From Pseudomonas sp. B21-040 (GTDB lineage Bacteria; Pseudomonadota; Gammaproteobacteria; Pseudomonadales; Pseudomonadaceae), in the NCBI RefSeq assembly GCF_024748695.1, contig NZ_CP087176.1:6255501-6319500 (forward strand): DNA of 64,000 bases, read 5' to 3'. The translations under genes were made by a program, and so were the position numbers. The notes under the pieces are model-generated. The model was not told the DNA's origin and did not search any database. It saw only the letters and a program-made list of their open reading frames with translations. Shown in pieces: positions 18,901 to 28,715 of this stretch. Within the stretch, counting starts at the first letter, position 1. Each line of letters opens with the position of its first letter.

Positions 18901-19623
18901 ATGCTGCGTATCTATTTCCGTCGTTTCACGAAGGCCGTGCTCTGGTTCATGGGCGGCAGCGTATTGCTGGTGTTGATCTTCCGCGTGGTCCCGCCACCGG
19001 GGACTGCGCTGATGGTCGAGCGCAAGATCGAATCCTGGTTCGACGGCGAGCCCATTGACCTGCAACGCACCTGGAAGCCGTGGGATGAAATCTCCGACGA
19101 CCTTAAAGTCGCGGTGATTGCCGGCGAAGACCAAAAATTCCCGGAACACTGGGGGTTTGATCTCGGTGCGATTCAGGCAGCACTGGCTCACAACGAACTC
19201 GGTGGCTCGATTCGAGGCGCCAGCACCTTGAGCCAGCAAGTCTCGAAGAATCTGTTTCTCTGGTCCGGCCGTAGCTGGCTGCGCAAAGGCCTGGAAGCCT
19301 GGTTTACCGGATTGATCGAGGTGTTGTGGCCCAAGCAGCGGATTCTTGAGGTGTACCTCAACAGTGTGGAATGGGATGACGGGGTATTTGGCGCAGAGGC
19401 GGCAGCCAGACACCACTTTGGTGTGAGCGCCAAAGGCCTCAGTCGCCAACAATCGAGCTTGTTGGCCGCCGTACTGCCAAACCCGCGTGTCTGGAGTGCA
19501 AGCCACCCCACCTCTTATGTGGCGCGGCGAGCCGGCTGGATTCGCAAACAGATGAGTCAGCTGGGTGGCGACAGTTATCTGGTGGGTCTCAATGATTCGC
19601 GCCGAGCGCCTTGGGCCGAATAG
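18901..19623 (+). CDS. mtgA: Monofunctional biosynthetic peptidoglycan transglycosylase
   Basis: 240-residue membrane-anchored GT51 glycosyltransferase that polymerises lipid II glycan strands without a transpeptidase domain. A transmembrane anchor spans about 18-35. GT51 motifs are in order: VIAGEDQKFPEHWGFD (catalytic Glu), GGSIRGASTLSQQVSKNLFL and WPKQRILEVYLNSVEWDDGVFGAEAAARHHFG. It stands alone, convergent with rpoH across a shared terminator. Confidence 0.95.
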   Translation: MLRIYFRRFTKAVLWFMGGSVLLVLIFRVVPPPGTALMVERKIESWFDGEPIDLQRTWKPWDEISDDLKVAVIAGEDQKFPEHWGFDLGAIQAALAHNELGGSIRGASTLSQQVSKNLFLWSGRSWLRKGLEAWFTGLIEVLWPKQRILEVYLNSVEWDDGVFGAEAAARHHFGVSAKGLSRQQSSLLAAVLPNPRVWSASHPTSYVARRAGWIRKQMSQLGGDSYLVGLNDSRRAPWAE

Positions 19624-19660
19624 CACCGGCTCCCACAGGGTTCAGCAGGCCACAAACAAA

Positions 19661-19690
19661 AACGCCCCGATCAATGATCGGGGCGTTTTT
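19661..19690. terminator. Bidirectional rho-independent terminator between mtgA and rpoH
   Basis: A 12-bp perfect stem, AACGCCCCGATC (19661-19672) with GATCGGGGCGTT (19676-19687), around a three-base loop. It is flanked by an A-run on the left and TTTTTT on the right, so it can end both the mtgA and the rpoH transcripts. Confidence 0.9.
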
Positions 19691-19707
19691 TATTGCCTTC
19701 GCGCCGG

Positions 19708-20562
19708 TTATGCCGCAATCGACAACTTGAGCTTGTTCATCGCGCTCTTCTCGAGCTGACGGATACGCTCGGCCGACACGTTGTACTTCTGCGCCAGGTC
19801 GTGCAGCGTGGCTTTTTCTTCCGCCAGCCAGCGCTGGTAGAGGATGTCGCGGCTGCGGTCGTCCAGCACTTCCAGCGCTTCGTGCAGGTTGTGGTTGGAG
19901 TTGTCGCTCCAATCGGCATCTTCCAGTTGACGGGCCGGGTCGTACCGGTGGTCTTCCAGGTAGTTGGCCGGCGACTGGAAAGCGCTGTCGTCGTCCGCTT
20001 CCGCGGCCGGGTCGAAGGCCATGTCATGGCCGGTCAGGCGACTTTCCATCTCGCGCACTTCCCGAGGCTCTACACCGAGGCTTTCCGCCACCCGATGGAC
20101 TTCCTCGTTGTTCAGCCACGCCAGGCGCTTCTTCTGGCTGCGCAGGTTGAAGAACAACTTGCGCTGGGCCTTGGTGGTCGCGACTTTCACAATGCGCCAG
20201 TTGCGCAGGATGAACTCGTGGATTTCCGCCTTGATCCAGTGCACAGCAAACGAAACCAGACGCACACCCATTTCCGGGTTGAAGCGCTTGACCGCCTTCA
20301 TCAGCCCGACGTTGCCTTCCTGGATCAGGTCAGCCTGAGCCAGACCGTAGCCGGAATAGCTACGGGCGATATGTACGACAAAACGCAGGTGGGCGAGCAC
20401 CATCTGCCGAGCCGCCCCCAAATCCTGCTCATAATAGAGACTCTCGGCCAGTTCACGCTCCTGCTCCGGCGTCAGCAATGGAATGCTGTTGACGGTGTGC
20501 ACATAGGCCTCCAGGTTCGCACCCGGGACCAGAGCATATGCAGGTTGCAAAGAATTGGTCAT
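19708..20562 (-). CDS. rpoH: RNA polymerase heat-shock sigma factor RpoH
   Basis: 284-residue sigma-32. Region 2 includes [34 protein letters not shown] and [17 protein letters not shown]. The diagnostic RpoH box QRKLFFNLR is at about 133-141. Region 4.2 HTH is at the C-terminus ([20 protein letters not shown]). I chose the ATG at 20562; upstream in-frame residues do not fit the family. It sits downstream of ftsYEX on the same strand with a 112-base gap that holds its own promoter region, the normal ftsYEX-rpoH order. Confidence 0.97.
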   Translation of the reverse strand: MTNSLQPAYALVPGANLEAYVHTVNSIPLLTPEQERELAESLYYEQDLGAARQMVLAHLRFVVHIARSYSGYGLAQADLIQEGNVGLMKAVKRFNPEMGVRLVSFAVHWIKAEIHEFILRNWRIVKVATTKAQRKLFFNLRSQKKRLAWLNNEEVHRVAESLGVEPREVREMESRLTGHDMAFDPAAEADDDSAFQSPANYLEDHRYDPARQLEDADWSDNSNHNLHEALEVLDDRSRDILYQRWLAEEKATLHDLAQKYNVSAERIRQLEKSAMNKLKLSIAA

Positions 20563-20610
20563 ACGAAAAAACCTCCCACTTACAAACTCGTGCAGTTCAG
20601 CACTGCGAAA

Positions 20611-20637
20611 ATTGACCGGAAACCGAAAAACAAGTTC
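20611..20637 (-). promoter_or_regulatory. Candidate AlgU (sigma-E) promoter of rpoH
   Basis: Read on the minus strand, GAACTT (20632-20637) is followed after exactly 16 bases by TCAAT (20611-20615), close to the AlgU/sigma-E pattern GAACTT-N16-TCnnA. An AlgU-driven rpoH promoter is known in Pseudomonas aeruginosa, which supports the reading. The predicted start would give a short 5' leader containing a small hairpin (GCAGT/ACTGC, 20592-20606). Confidence 0.55.
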
Positions 20638-20674
20638 CCATAAACGCTGAAAGGTCAATACGAGCAAAATGATA

Positions 20675-21697
20675 CTACTTAGGCGCAAGCTCCCTCAGGT
20701 GGCGTGCGACTGCAATCCATGCACCGATATACCCCAACAGCACCGCGCCAAGCAAGAGAGACAGACCGTCGGCAACTGGCACTCCGGCCAGCGCGAAATC
20801 ACTGCCGTATAAACCGGCCAGCCCTACCACCGCGTCGTTGAGCCAGTTCAGGCCAAACGCCAGTACGCCCCAAGACAGAATCCCCGCACCGAAGCCATAA
20901 AGCGCACCCATATATAGAAAGGGCCTGCGCACATAGCTGTCAGTGCCGCCGACGAGTTTAATCACTTCTATCTCTGTGCGGCGGTTTTCAATATGAAGAC
21001 GAATGGTATTGCCTATCACCAAAAGTAATGCAGAAACCAGCAGCACGGTCAGACCAAAGACAAAACGGTCGCCCAGCTTGAGGATCGCGGCCAGACGCTC
21101 GACCCAGACTAGATCAAGTTGTGCCTGTTGTACCTTCGGCAACTCGGAAAGTTTTTGTCGTAATGCTTCAAGCGCCGGCTTGTCGACTTCCTTCGGAGTG
21201 ACCAGAACCACGCCGGGTAGCGGGTTTTCCGGCAATTCCTTCAGCGCCTCACCCAAGCCAGATTGCTGCTGAAACTCTTCCAGCGCCTGGTCGCGCCCCA
21301 CGTACTCGGCATCAGCGACACCGGGCATCCCCTTGATTTGCTCGCGCAGCGATTCGCCCTGCTCAGGGCTGGCTTCCAGTTGCAGGTACAGGGAAATCTG
21401 CGCTGCACGCTGCCAGGACCCGCCCAGACGCTCGACGTTACTTAGCAAAAGTGACAGGCCCATGGGCAGGCTCAGCGCAACGGCCATCACCAGGCAAGTG
21501 AAAAAGCTGCCGATCGGCTGTTTGCCCAAACGACGCAAGCTGTCCAGCAGGCTGGCGCGATGGCTTTCGACCCAGGCCCGAAACAACGTCGGGAAATCCG
21601 GACCGTCGTCATCGTCGTGTTTTTTCTTCTGCGGTTGCGGTTCGGCAGCCTTCGGGGCTACGCGCTCGGAAACTTTAGGGCTGCGTGTCGCACTCAT
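20675..21697 (-). CDS. ftsX: Cell division protein FtsX
   Basis: 340-residue inner-membrane partner of FtsE that couples septum assembly to periplasmic amidase activation. A charged cytoplasmic N-terminus is followed by four transmembrane helices. The first is at about 66-88 ([21 protein letters not shown]), a periplasmic loop follows, and three helices lie near the C-terminus. It overlaps ftsE by four bases (ATGA), consistent with complex formation. Confidence 0.95.
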   Translation of the reverse strand: MSATRSPKVSERVAPKAAEPQPQKKKHDDDDGPDFPTLFRAWVESHRASLLDSLRRLGKQPIGSFFTCLVMAVALSLPMGLSLLLSNVERLGGSWQRAAQISLYLQLEASPEQGESLREQIKGMPGVADAEYVGRDQALEEFQQQSGLGEALKELPENPLPGVVLVTPKEVDKPALEALRQKLSELPKVQQAQLDLVWVERLAAILKLGDRFVFGLTVLLVSALLLVIGNTIRLHIENRRTEIEVIKLVGGTDSYVRRPFLYMGALYGFGAGILSWGVLAFGLNWLNDAVVGLAGLYGSDFALAGVPVADGLSLLLGAVLLGYIGAWIAVARHLRELAPK

Positions 21698-22365
21698 TCG
21701 CCCGCCTCCCCATCGCCAATCAATCGGCCACGTTGCAGTGTGAGCATGCGGTGACGCATACGAGCGATCAGCGCCAGGTCGTGGCTGGCAATCAGCACAC
21801 TGGTGCCCAAGCGATTGATGTCTTCAAATACGCCCATGATTTCGGCAGCCAGGCGCGGGTCGAGGTTACCGGTCGGCTCGTCCGCCAGCAGCAAGGCCGG
21901 GCGATGAACGATGGCGCGGGCGATGCCGACGCGCTGTTGCTGCCCCGTCGACAGGTCCCCCGGGTACAAATCGGTCTTGTCCGAGAGCGCCACGCGCTCC
22001 AGGGCCGAATCCACACGCTTGGCGATCTCGGCCTTGGACAGCCCGAGGATTTGCAATGGCAGTGCGACGTTGTTGAACACCGTGCGATCGAACAACAACT
22101 GGTGATTCTGGAACACCACGCCGATCTGTCGACGCAGGTAAGGAATCTGCGCATTGCTGATGGTGCCCAGGTCCTGGCCGGCCAACAGCAACTTGCCGGT
22201 GGTCGGACGCTCCATGGCCAGCAACAGGCGCAACAAGGTGCTTTTACCGGCGCCGGAATGGCCGGTTACAAACAAAAACTCGCCCCGACGGACTCGAAAG
22301 CTCAGCTCATGCAAGCCGACGTGTCCGTTCGGGTAGCGTTTACCGACCTGTTCGAAACGAATCAT
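21694..22365 (-). CDS. ftsE: Cell division ATP-binding protein FtsE
   Basis: 223-residue ABC ATPase. Walker A GHSGAGKST is at about 35-43, Q-loop at GVVFQNHQLL, signature LSTGQQQRVGIARAIVHRP and Walker B LLLADEPTGNLD. The start [14 protein letters not shown] is typical FtsE. It works with FtsX at the division septum. Both ends overlap neighbours by four bases (ftsY upstream, ftsX downstream). Confidence 0.96.
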   Translation of the reverse strand: MIRFEQVGKRYPNGHVGLHELSFRVRRGEFLFVTGHSGAGKSTLLRLLLAMERPTTGKLLLAGQDLGTISNAQIPYLRRQIGVVFQNHQLLFDRTVFNNVALPLQILGLSKAEIAKRVDSALERVALSDKTDLYPGDLSTGQQQRVGIARAIVHRPALLLADEPTGNLDPRLAAEIMGVFEDINRLGTSVLIASHDLALIARMRHRMLTLQRGRLIGDGEAGE

Positions 22366-23864
22366 GAACGCTCCCGCTCGGCAAACAATGCCTGGACAAA
22401 GGGTTCAGCTTCAAAGGTACGCAAATCGTCGATGCCCTCACCGACGCCGATGTAGCGGATCGGCAGGCCGAACTGCTTGGCCAGGGCAAAAATCACCCCG
22501 CCCTTGGCGGTGCCATCGAGCTTGGTCAGCGCCAGGCCGGTCAGTTCGACGGTCTGGTTGAATTGTTTGGCCTGGTTGATAGCGTTCTGACCCGTACCGG
22601 CATCAAGCACCAACAGCACTTCGTGCGGCGCATCGGCATCGAGCTTGCTAATGACCCGGCGGACTTTCTTCAGCTCTTCCATCAAGTTGTCTTTGGTGTG
22701 CAATCGACCGGCGGTGTCGGCGATCAGCACGTCAATGCCACGGGCCTTGGCGGCCTGTACGGCATCGAAGATAACCGAAGCCGAGTCGGCGCCGGTGTGC
22801 TGGGCGATGACCGGGATCTTGTTGCGCTCGCCCCAGACCTGCAACTGCTCGACCGCTGCCGCGCGGAAGGTGTCACCGGCGGCGAGCATGACTTTCTTGC
22901 CTTCGAGTTGCAGCTTCTTCGCCAGTTTGCCGATGGTGGTGGTCTTGCCGGCGCCGTTGACGCCTACCACCAGAATGACGAACGGTTTGTTCTGCGACGT
23001 GATTTTCAGCGGCTGCTCGACCGGCTTGAGCATGGCGGCAAGCTCAGCCTGCAAGGATTTGTACAGTGCATCGGAATCGGCCAGCTCTTTGCGCGCAACC
23101 TTTTGGGTCAGGCGCTGGATGATCACGGAAGTGGCTTCGACGCCAACGTCGGCGGTCAGCAGACGGGTTTCGAGATCTTCCAGCAGCTCGTCATCGATGA
23201 CCTTTTTGCCCAGAAACAAACTGGCCATGCCTTCGCCGATACTGGCGCTGGTCTTGGACAGGCCCTGCTTGAGACGGGCGAAGAAGCCGGCTTTGGTTTC
23301 TTCTGTACGCGGCGGTTCGACAGGTGTTTCGACGACAGCGGCGACCGGTGCTGGCGCCTGCACAACCGGAGCAACCGGAGCAACCGGAGCAACCGGAGCA
23401 ACGAAAGCAGGAATCACCGGCTCTGCAACAACCGGTTCAGGCTCGGCCACGACGGCTGGCGCGACGACCGGCTCAACCACCGAAACCTGAACGGGAGCAG
23501 GTGCAAACGCAGTCGGCGCGGGAATCGGCGGCGTAATGTGCGGCGCCAACTCATCTTCAACCAATGCCACCGGTTCCTCGGCCACCGGCAGCGTCAGCCA
23601 GGGTTCGGCAATCGGTGTCAGGGGCGCTTGGGTGACAACTTCAGCGACGAGATCGGGCTCGACCACCGGTTGCAGCACCGGTTCGGCGACGGGCAACACG
23701 ATCGGCGCGAGTGTTTCTTCTATAACCGGCGCCGGCGTGGGCTCAGGAAGTGGTTGTGGCTGTTCGACGACGGGTTCCTGCGGCTTTTTGCGCAGCCATC
23801 CGAACAGGCTTTTCTTCTCGCCAGCCGCAGCTGGGGCTTTCTTGTCGTCGTTGGAACCAAACAT
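22362..23864 (-). CDS. ftsY: Signal recognition particle receptor FtsY
   Basis: 500-residue SRP receptor GTPase that docks ribosomes at the inner membrane. Residues about 1-190 form a long acidic, Pro/Ala/Val/Glu-rich A domain that varies between species. The NG domain follows with the GTPase motifs [44 protein letters not shown] and the closing [18 protein letters not shown]. The A domain contains a short tandem DNA repeat. First gene of ftsY-ftsE-ftsX. Confidence 0.96.
   Translation of the reverse strand: MFGSNDDKKAPAAAGEKKSLFGWLRKKPQEPVVEQPQPLPEPTPAPVIEETLAPIVLPVAEPVLQPVVEPDLVAEVVTQAPLTPIAEPWLTLPVAEEPVALVEDELAPHITPPIPAPTAFAPAPVQVSVVEPVVAPAVVAEPEPVVAEPVIPAFVAPVAPVAPVAPVVQAPAPVAAVVETPVEPPRTEETKAGFFARLKQGLSKTSASIGEGMASLFLGKKVIDDELLEDLETRLLTADVGVEATSVIIQRLTQKVARKELADSDALYKSLQAELAAMLKPVEQPLKITSQNKPFVILVVGVNGAGKTTTIGKLAKKLQLEGKKVMLAAGDTFRAAAVEQLQVWGERNKIPVIAQHTGADSASVIFDAVQAAKARGIDVLIADTAGRLHTKDNLMEELKKVRRVISKLDADAPHEVLLVLDAGTGQNAINQAKQFNQTVELTGLALTKLDGTAKGGVIFALAKQFGLPIRYIGVGEGIDDLRTFEAEPFVQALFAERERS
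23365..23400. repeat. 9-bp tandem repeat inside ftsY
   Basis: Four perfect copies of ACCGGAGCA in a row, in frame within ftsY. They encode a Val-Ala-Pro tract of the linker domain. This minisatellite could change copy number without frameshift. Confidence 0.9.
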
Positions 23865-24208
23865 GGAGGACGGCTATCTCACGGTAGCGACGCGCCAATG
23901 GCGCCCCGGCAAATAAATATTCGATGCAGAACAGACTGCGATTGACCCAGCTTGTTCACGCGCAACATTTTGTCGGGGTGCAAATCGCACCCCAAAGGTC
24001 GACTAATTCGAAGGACTGGAACGGCATCGTCGGCGAAAACGCAGAGTTTAGCTGACAAACTCAACGCTCGAGCCGAAAACCCAAACAACCTGCAGACCGA
24101 TCAAAGGCCTGATAGGCGTGGCCGCCAGTAAAACGGACCGTTATCCTAGCACCCTCTCGCCCGCTGACGCTAAGACCAAGCGGGCAGCCCAACAGGTTTA
24201 AAAAACGA
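23865..24208. other. 344-base divergent intergenic region, ftsY / M16 protease
   Basis: No gene is supported here. A perfect 7-bp hairpin GGGGTGC-AAATC-GCACCCC lies at 23975-23993. Promoters for both ftsY (leftwards) and the M16 pair (rightwards) must lie here, but no near-consensus -35/-10 pair stood out. The short frame that overlaps its right half on the minus strand lacks family features and is rejected. Confidence 0.6.
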
Positions 24209-25564
24209 ATGAATGCTCTAGCCCGCCGCGCTGCAGGCCTGCTGCTCAGCACAGTTTGTCTGCCACTGTCAGCCTTGGCTGCCGATCCACAACCCACCCA
24301 CGAATTCACGCTCGACAACGGTCTGAAGGTGATCGTGCGCGAGGACCATCGTGCGCCGGTGGTGGTTTCCCAGATCTGGTACAAGGTCGGTTCCAGCTAC
24401 GAAACACCGGGCCAGACCGGTCTGTCCCATGCCCTCGAACACATGATGTTCAAAGGCAGCGAGAAAATCGGCCCCGGCGAAGCTTCGTTGATCCTGCGCG
24501 ACCTGGGCGCCGAAGAGAACGCGTTCACCAGCGACGATTTCACCGCGTACTACCAAGTGTTGGCCCGCGACCGCCTGGGCGTAGCCTTTGAACTGGAAGC
24601 GGACCGCATGGCCAGCCTGCGCCTGCCGTCTGACGAGTTCGCCCGGGAAATCGAAGTCATTAAAGAAGAACGTCGCCTGCGTACCGACGACAAGCCCATG
24701 TCCAAAGCCTACGAGCGCTTCAAGGCCATGGCTTACCCCGCCAGCGGTTACCACACGCCGACCATCGGCTGGATGGCTGACCTGGATCGCATGAAAGTCG
24801 AAGAACTGCGCCACTGGTACCAGTCCTGGTACGCCCCGAACAACGCCACGCTGGTGGTCGTCGGTGACGTGACTCCGGACGAGGTCAAAGCCCTGGCCCA
24901 GCGCTACTTTGGCCCGATCGCCAAGCGCGACGTGCCGCCGGCGAAAATCCCGCTGGAACTGGCCGAGCCGGGTGAACGCCTGATCACCCTGCATGTGCAA
25001 ACCCAACTGCCGAGCCTGATGCTGGGCTTCAACGTACCGAGCATCGCTACCGCCGAAGACAAGCGTTCGGTGAACGCCTTGCGCCTGATCGCGGCCCTGC
25101 TCGATGGCGGCTACAGCGGTCGCATCCCGACCCAACTGGAACGCGGCGAAGAGCTGGTGTCCGGCGGTTCGTCGAGTTACGACGCCTACACGCGCGGCGA
25201 CAGCCTGTTCACCTTGTCGGCCAGCCCTAATTCACAGAAAAAGAAAACCATCGCCCAGGCCGAAGCCGGTCTGTGGAAACTGCTCGAACAGCTGAAAACC
25301 ACTGCGCCGTCCGCTGAAGAGCTGGAGCGCGTGCGGGCTCAGGTGATTGCCGGCCTGGTCTACGAACGTGATTCGATCACCAGCCAGGCCACGTCCATCG
25401 GTCAACTGGAAACCGTCGGCCTGTCATGGAAGTTGATGGACACCGAACTGGCCGACCTGGAAAGCGTAACGCCAGAAGACATCCAGAAAGCCGCCAAGCT
25501 GTATTTCACCCGCGAACGTCTCAGCGTCGCCCATGTCCTGCCACTGGAGACGACTCATGAGTGA
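24209..25564 (+). CDS. M16 family zinc metallopeptidase, catalytic subunit
   Basis: 451-residue exported pitrilysin-type protease. The signal peptide spans about 1-24 (LLLSTVCLPLSALA). The inverted zinc motif HxxEH is intact: HALEHMMFKGS with His74, Glu77 and His78; the downstream third Glu ligand region reads AFELEADRM. The second M16 domain carries the usual middle. The next gene overlaps by 8 bases and is an M16 paralogue without the zinc motif, so the pair probably forms a catalytic/non-catalytic heterodimer. Confidence 0.93.
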   Translation: MNALARRAAGLLLSTVCLPLSALAADPQPTHEFTLDNGLKVIVREDHRAPVVVSQIWYKVGSSYETPGQTGLSHALEHMMFKGSEKIGPGEASLILRDLGAEENAFTSDDFTAYYQVLARDRLGVAFELEADRMASLRLPSDEFAREIEVIKEERRLRTDDKPMSKAYERFKAMAYPASGYHTPTIGWMADLDRMKVEELRHWYQSWYAPNNATLVVVGDVTPDEVKALAQRYFGPIAKRDVPPAKIPLELAEPGERLITLHVQTQLPSLMLGFNVPSIATAEDKRSVNALRLIAALLDGGYSGRIPTQLERGEELVSGGSSSYDAYTRGDSLFTLSASPNSQKKKTIAQAEAGLWKLLEQLKTTAPSAEELERVRAQVIAGLVYERDSITSQATSIGQLETVGLSWKLMDTELADLESVTPEDIQKAAKLYFTRERLSVAHVLPLETTHE

Positions 25565-27047
25565 GCGTAAAAAACCACGCCTGGCCCTGATCGGCCTGAT
25601 CGCTGTCACCCTGATCGGCTCCGCGGCCTTCTACCTGAGCAGAAGCGGCGATTCCAAGGCCAGCGAAGCCCTGGACAAAGCCAAGTCCAGCCAGAAGTTG
25701 CAATCGCTGACTGAACTCGATGGCAAGGCACCGAGCCACCGCTCACTCGACGTCCAGACCTGGAACACCGCCGAAGGCGCCAAGGTGTTGTTCGTCGAAG
25801 CTCGCGAGCTGCCGATGTTCGACTTGCGCCTGATCTTCGCCGCCGGCAGCAGCCAGGACGGCAATGCACCGGGCCTGGCCCTGCTGACCAACGCGATGCT
25901 CAACGAAGGGGTAGCCGGGAAAGATGTCGGCGCCATTGCGCAAGGCTTCGAAGGCCTGGGGGCGGACTTTGGCAACGGGGCGTTCAAAGACATGGCACTC
26001 GCGTCCTTGCGCAGCCTCAGTGCCAAGGACAAGCGCGAACCGGCACTGAAGCTGTTCGCTGAAGTGGTCGGCAAACCAACCTTCCCCGCCGGTTCCTTCG
26101 CACGCATCAAGAATCAGATGCTGGCCGGCTTCGAGTATCAGAAACAAAACCCCGGCAAACTGGCGAGTCTGGAGCTGATGAACCGCTTGTACGGTGATCA
26201 TCCTTACGCGCACGCCAGTGACGGCACGGCGAAAACCGTTCCCGCCATCACGCAGGCTCAGCTGAAGGCGTTCCATGAGAAAGCCTACGCAGCGGGCAAC
26301 GTGGTGATTGCGCTGGTGGGCGACCTGTCTCGCGCCGAGGCCGAAGCGATTGCCGCGCAAGTCTCCAGCGCGCTGCCAAAAGGCCCGGCACTGGCGAAAA
26401 TCGCGCAGCCCGAAGAACCCAAAGCCAGCATTGGTCACATCGAGTTCCCGTCCAAGCAAACCAACCTGATGCTCGCGCAACTGGGCATCGACCGTGACGA
26501 CCCGGACTACGCCGCTCTGTCGTTGGGCAACCAGATCCTTGGCGGCGGTGGTTTCGGTACCCGACTGATGAGCGAAGTCCGCGAGAAGCGTGGCCTGGCC
26601 TACGGCGTGTACTCGGGTTTCACCCCGATGCAGGCGCGCGGCCCGTTCATGATCAACCTGCAAACTCGCGCCGAGATGAGCGAAGGCACGCTGAAGCTGG
26701 TACAAGACGTGCTGGCCGACTACCTTAAAACCGGCCCGACCCAGAAAGAACTCGATGACGCCAAGCGAGAACTGGCCGGCAGCTTTCCGCTGTCCACCGC
26801 CAGCAACGCCGATATCGTCGGCCAGTTGGGCGCCATGGGGTTCTACAACCTGCCGCTCAGTTATCTGAATGATTTCATGCGTCAGTCCCAGAGCCTGACC
26901 ATCGAACAGGTCAAGACTGCACTGAACAAACACCTGAGCACGGACAAAATGGTCATCGTCAGCGCTGGCCCGACCGTGCCACAAAAGCCGTTACCGGCCC
27001 CATCTGATAAACCTGCCGAGCAACCGCTCGGGGTTCCGGAGCATTAA
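25557..27047 (+). CDS. M16 family protein, non-catalytic partner subunit
   Basis: 496-residue pitrilysin-fold protein with an N-terminal hydrophobic anchor/signal (RLALIGLIAVTLIGSAAFYL). At the zinc site it reads APGLALLTNAMLNEG, so no HxxEH is present. It does keep the substrate-shaping R/Y region in GGGGFGTRLMSEVREKRGLAYGVYSGF, which the two-chain M16 proteases supply in trans. I chose the ATG at 25557 overlapping the upstream gene by 8 bases. It ends by a one-base overlap (TAATG) with rsmD. Confidence 0.92.
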   Translation: MSERKKPRLALIGLIAVTLIGSAAFYLSRSGDSKASEALDKAKSSQKLQSLTELDGKAPSHRSLDVQTWNTAEGAKVLFVEARELPMFDLRLIFAAGSSQDGNAPGLALLTNAMLNEGVAGKDVGAIAQGFEGLGADFGNGAFKDMALASLRSLSAKDKREPALKLFAEVVGKPTFPAGSFARIKNQMLAGFEYQKQNPGKLASLELMNRLYGDHPYAHASDGTAKTVPAITQAQLKAFHEKAYAAGNVVIALVGDLSRAEAEAIAAQVSSALPKGPALAKIAQPEEPKASIGHIEFPSKQTNLMLAQLGIDRDDPDYAALSLGNQILGGGGFGTRLMSEVREKRGLAYGVYSGFTPMQARGPFMINLQTRAEMSEGTLKLVQDVLADYLKTGPTQKELDDAKRELAGSFPLSTASNADIVGQLGAMGFYNLPLSYLNDFMRQSQSLTIEQVKTALNKHLSTDKMVIVSAGPTVPQKPLPAPSDKPAEQPLGVPEH

Positions 27048-27658
27048 TGGCCACGCGTCCAAAAAAACCTGTTCATAACGTCCATAACGGCGTGAACCAA
27101 CTGCGCATCATCGGGGGCGAATGGGGCAGCCGCAAACTGAGCTTCCCGGATGCCCCAGGCCTGCGTCCGACCCCGGACCGGGTGCGTGAAACCCTGTTCA
27201 ACTGGCTCGCGCCTTATGTCCCGGGCGCCAAGGTGCTGGACCCGTTCGCCGGCAGCGGCGCACTGTTTCTAGAAGCCCTGTCCCGTGGCGCGGCCATGGG
27301 CCAGGCGCTGGACGCCAGCAACATTGCGGTTTCCAGCATCAAGGAACACTTGGGCACACTGCGCTGCACCACCGGCCACGTTCAGACCGCCGATGCCCTG
27401 CGCTATCTGGAAACCCAGACAGCGACTGCGTACGACCTGGTCTTCCTCGACCCGCCGTTCAACCAGGACCTGCTGCCTTCCGTTTGCACGCTGCTGGAAG
27501 AGCGGCAGTGGTTGGCCAACGAAGCCTGGATCTACACTGAAAGCGAAAACGCGCCGTCGTCCCTCGGTTTGCCAGGCAACTGGCGCCTGCACCGTGAACA
27601 GAAATCCGGGCGGGTCTACTACGCGTTGTGGCAACGTATGGCAGAGATCGCCGGTTAA
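27047..27658 (+). CDS. rsmD: 16S rRNA (guanine966-N2)-methyltransferase RsmD
   Basis: 203-residue SAM-dependent methyltransferase acting on the small ribosomal subunit. Motifs: LRIIGGEWGSRKLSFPD at the N-terminus, RPTPDRVRETLFNWL, SAM loop VLDPFAGSGALFLEALSRGA and catalytic LVFLDPPFNQ. The start shares a base with the stop of the M16 gene, the usual arrangement in Pseudomonas. Confidence 0.96.
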   Translation: MATRPKKPVHNVHNGVNQLRIIGGEWGSRKLSFPDAPGLRPTPDRVRETLFNWLAPYVPGAKVLDPFAGSGALFLEALSRGAAMGQALDASNIAVSSIKEHLGTLRCTTGHVQTADALRYLETQTATAYDLVFLDPPFNQDLLPSVCTLLEERQWLANEAWIYTESENAPSSLGLPGNWRLHREQKSGRVYYALWQRMAEIAG

Positions 27659-27713
27659 TCGACCGGCCTGAAAAGGTGCGCACACGTTGCGCACCGCTGC
27701 ATCGAGAGTGATC

Positions 27714-28712
27714 GTGTCCCATCCGCCAGAACGCTTTACCCCCGCCTTGGGCCTGGGCAACCCGCACTTGCAAACCTTGTGGGGACCGCTTTGGCGCAAA
27801 ACCACGCATATTGAACGCGAGCGTGAGCGCTTGTGGCTCGAAGACGGCGACTTCCTCGACCTCGACTGGCACGGCCCTCACAGCGCGACATCACCTTTGG
27901 TGCTGGTGTTGCACGGCCTGACGGGCTCATCGAACTCACCGTATGTGGCCGGCGTGCAAAAGGCCCTTGCCACCCAAGGCTGGGCCAGTGTCGCGCTGAA
28001 CTGGCGTGGCTGTTCCGGCGAGCCGAATCTGTTGGCGCGCAGCTACCATTCGGGTGCCAGTGAAGACCTCGCCGAAACCATCAGGCACCTGCGGGCCAAA
28101 CGTCCGTTGGCGCCGCTGTACGCGGTCGGCTACTCCCTGGGCGGTAATGTCCTGCTTAAACATTTGGGCGAGTCCGGCAGTGACAGCGGCGTGGTCGGCG
28201 CAGTGGCGGTCTCGGTGCCGTTCCGTCTCGACCAATGTGCAGATCGCATCGGCCAGGGCTTTTCCAAGGTTTATCAGGCGCACTTCATGCGCGAAATGCT
28301 CGCCTACATCAAAAACAAACAGCGCCAGTTCCAGCATGACGGGCGCGAGGATGGCCTGGCGACGCTGGCCGCGTTGGGTTCGCTGGAGAACATGCGCACC
28401 TTCTGGGATTTCGATGGCCGGGTCACGGCGCCCTTGAACGGGTATATCGATGCCGAGGATTACTATCGCCGCGCCTCGAGCCGCTATTTCCTTGGGGAAA
28501 TTCGCACACCGACCCTGATTATTCAGGCGGCCGACGATCCCTTTGTTTTCCCCCACAGCCTGCCCCACGCCGACGAACTGTCGGCCTGCACACTGCTCGA
28601 ATTACAGGCCAAGGGCGGGCATGTTGGTTTCGTGGAGGGTTCGTTCAGACAACCGGGTTATTACCTGGAACGGCGCATCCCGCAGTGGCTGGCCGCCGTG
28701 GGGCGCGAATAG
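27714..28712 (+). CDS. YheT-like alpha/beta hydrolase
   Basis: 332-residue hydrolase of the YheT/ABHD1 family; substrate unknown. PALGLGNPHLQTLWGP near the start is the family tag. The oxyanion HGLTGSS and nucleophile elbow GYSLGGN are clear; the acid Asp lies in QAADDPFVFP and the His in AKGGHVGFVEG. I chose the GTG at 27714 because GAGAG lies five bases upstream; a TTG 27 bases earlier is the alternative. The next gene begins 3 bases after the stop. Confidence 0.88.
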   Translation: MSHPPERFTPALGLGNPHLQTLWGPLWRKTTHIERERERLWLEDGDFLDLDWHGPHSATSPLVLVLHGLTGSSNSPYVAGVQKALATQGWASVALNWRGCSGEPNLLARSYHSGASEDLAETIRHLRAKRPLAPLYAVGYSLGGNVLLKHLGESGSDSGVVGAVAVSVPFRLDQCADRIGQGFSKVYQAHFMREMLAYIKNKQRQFQHDGREDGLATLAALGSLENMRTFWDFDGRVTAPLNGYIDAEDYYRRASSRYFLGEIRTPTLIIQAADDPFVFPHSLPHADELSACTLLELQAKGGHVGFVEGSFRQPGYYLERRIPQWLAAVGRE

Positions 28713-28715
28713 GTC

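Noticed and set aside
23365..23400. Short direct repeats that could suggest a CRISPR array
   Set aside because: Units are 9 bp, contiguous without spacers and in frame within ftsY; no cas genes nearby.
22563..23945. 460-codon plus-strand frame opposite ftsY
   Set aside because: Asn/Arg/Cys-rich low-complexity product created by the ftsY linker repeats on the other strand.
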